Of a stretch of DNA of 64,000 bases, positions 63,385 to 64,000 are shown one piece after another. The stretch's first letter is position 1. Every line of letters starts with the position of its first letter. Where the stretch lies: contig NZ_AQQX01000001.1 of assembly GCF_000768315.1 (NCBI RefSeq), forward strand, positions 124,001 through 188,000. Reading direction: 5' to 3'. Source of the DNA: Pseudooceanicola atlanticus. GTDB taxonomy: Bacteria; Pseudomonadota; Alphaproteobacteria; Rhodobacterales; Rhodobacteraceae. The translations under genes were made by a program, and so were the position numbers. The notes under the pieces are model-generated. The model had not been told where the DNA came from. It did not search any database and saw only the letters and a list, made by a program, of their open reading frames with translations.

Positions 63385-64000
63385 ATGAATTTTGACCTGA
63401 CCGAAGACCGCCAGATGCTGCAGGACAGCCTGCGACGCTACCTGGGCGACAAGTACCAGATCGAACATCGCAACAAGGTGGCCTATGCCGAACCCTTCCA
63501 CGATCCCGCCAAGTGGGGCGAGCTGACCGAACTCGGCGCGCTCTTTGCCCTGGCGCCTGAGGATGCGGGCGGCATGGGCGGCGCCGGCTTCGACATCTCC
63601 GTCGTGTTCGAGGAACTGGGCCGCGTGCTCTGCCCCGAACCCGTGCTGGGCGCGCTGATGGCCTCGCGCCTGATGACCGCCGCCGGCGCGGATCAGGAGG
63701 CGCTGCTTTCGGGAGAAACCCGCTACGCGGTCGGCCTTGGCGAACTGGATGCGCCCTATGACCTGTCGGGCCTCTCGACCACCGTGAAGGATGGCAAGGT
63801 CTCGGGCCGCAAATCCGTGGTCTATGGCGGCCAGGCGGCCGACGTGTTCCTGATCGCGGCCAAGGACGGTGACAGCCTGTCCGTCTACGAGGTCCAGGCC
63901 TCCGACGCGTCGGTCACCGGCTATGCCATGATGGACGGCGCCGGCGCGGCCGAGGTCGTGCTCGAGGACGCCCCGGCCAAGCTGCTGCTTGCCGATGCGG
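63385..64000 (+). CDS. Acyl-CoA dehydrogenase, second copy, cut by window end
   Basis: Starts at ATG 63385, one base after the previous stop, and stays open to the right edge (about 205 residues visible): MNFDLTEDRQMLQDSLRRYL, PEDAGGMGGAGFDISVVFEELGRVLCPEPVLG. It matches the N-terminal half of an acyl-CoA dehydrogenase, probably forming a heteromeric pair with the preceding one. The C-terminal catalytic part lies outside the window. Confidence 0.88.
   Translation, partial: MNFDLTEDRQMLQDSLRRYLGDKYQIEHRNKVAYAEPFHDPAKWGELTELGALFALAPEDAGGMGGAGFDISVVFEELGRVLCPEPVLGALMASRLMTAAGADQEALLSGETRYAVGLGELDAPYDLSGLSTTVKDGKVSGRKSVVYGGQAADVFLIAAKDGDSLSVYEVQASDASVTGYAMMDGAGAAEVVLEDAPAKLLLADA

Noticed and set aside
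1-64000. tRNA, rRNA, CRISPR, prophage or IS elements
   Set aside because: No tRNA T-loop/acceptor pairing, no CRISPR-like spaced repeats, no integrase or transposase signatures and no phage structural genes were seen.

Overview
This window is a stretch of high-GC chromosome from an alphaproteobacterium, most probably a marine member of the Rhodobacteraceae/Roseobacter group. The evidence is the petP-petR regulator pair, the Rhodobacter-type porin, several small families typical of this group (DUF4170, DUF3576, DUF2125, DUF1491, DUF3429), the run of three peptide deformylases before fmt, and the orders rpoZ-spoT-DUF2062-pdxJ-acpS-lepB-rnc-era-recO and acyl-CoA dehydrogenase/hydratase. I saw no rRNA, tRNA, CRISPR array, prophage or insertion sequence. 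The window is almost entirely coding, and many genes overlap by 4 bases (ATGA or GTGA).

Layout. 1-4.9 kb (+): end of a MarR regulator, response regulator PetR, an HDAC-fold deacetylase, xseB, ispA and dxs (isoprenoid precursors). 4.9-12.8 kb (-): ExoD-like protein, an epimerase, lpxK and a waaA-like gene (lipid A/Kdo), DUF4170, an inositol-phosphatase-family enzyme, PmbA/TldE and DUF2125. 12.9-16.6 kb: an SDR plus a short crotonase, an HNH protein, a flavoprotein and a GST. 16.8-20.9 kb (-): leuS-lptE-holA. 21-31 kb: glycosyltransferase, DUF3576 lipoprotein, major porin, YggS, orphan ectoine hydroxylase, L,D-transpeptidase plus ribA, orphan OmpR regulator, a candidate small RNA, an EamA permease and a MalY/PatB lyase. 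31.2-34.2 kb (+): def-def-def-fmt and two small membrane proteins. 34.3-36.8 kb (-): ispH-DUF3429-methyltransferase-rnhA. 36.9-39.5 kb: a TetR/DUF1772 divergent pair with a clear palindromic operator, an NYN protein and folK. 39.5-51.4 kb (+): a long housekeeping cluster from rpoZ to recO, interrupted by an unknown coiled-coil membrane protein. 52-57.2 kb: a Slam-like (type XI secretion) outer-membrane protein with a TbpB-like surface lipoprotein, divergent from a membrane histidine kinase and LuxR-type regulator. 57.3-64 kb: FAH-family hydrolase, adenine deaminase, and a fatty-acid beta-oxidation operon that runs off the right end.

The most interesting items are: (i) the Slam/TbpB-like lipoprotein pair facing its own two-component system; (ii) the deformylase triplet, whose third member has lost the catalytic Glu and displaced the metal-ligand Cys; (iii) a compact intergenic transcript candidate with three hairpins and a textbook terminator; (iv) a dispersed intergenic repeat present six times, twice as facing pairs; (v) a DUF805-like/signal peptidase I fusion next to a normal lepB; and (vi) short tandem repeats (28 bp x3 at the 3' end of rnhA, 11 bp x5 after a crotonase gene). 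All functional calls come from reading motifs, gene order and lengths; no database search was run.
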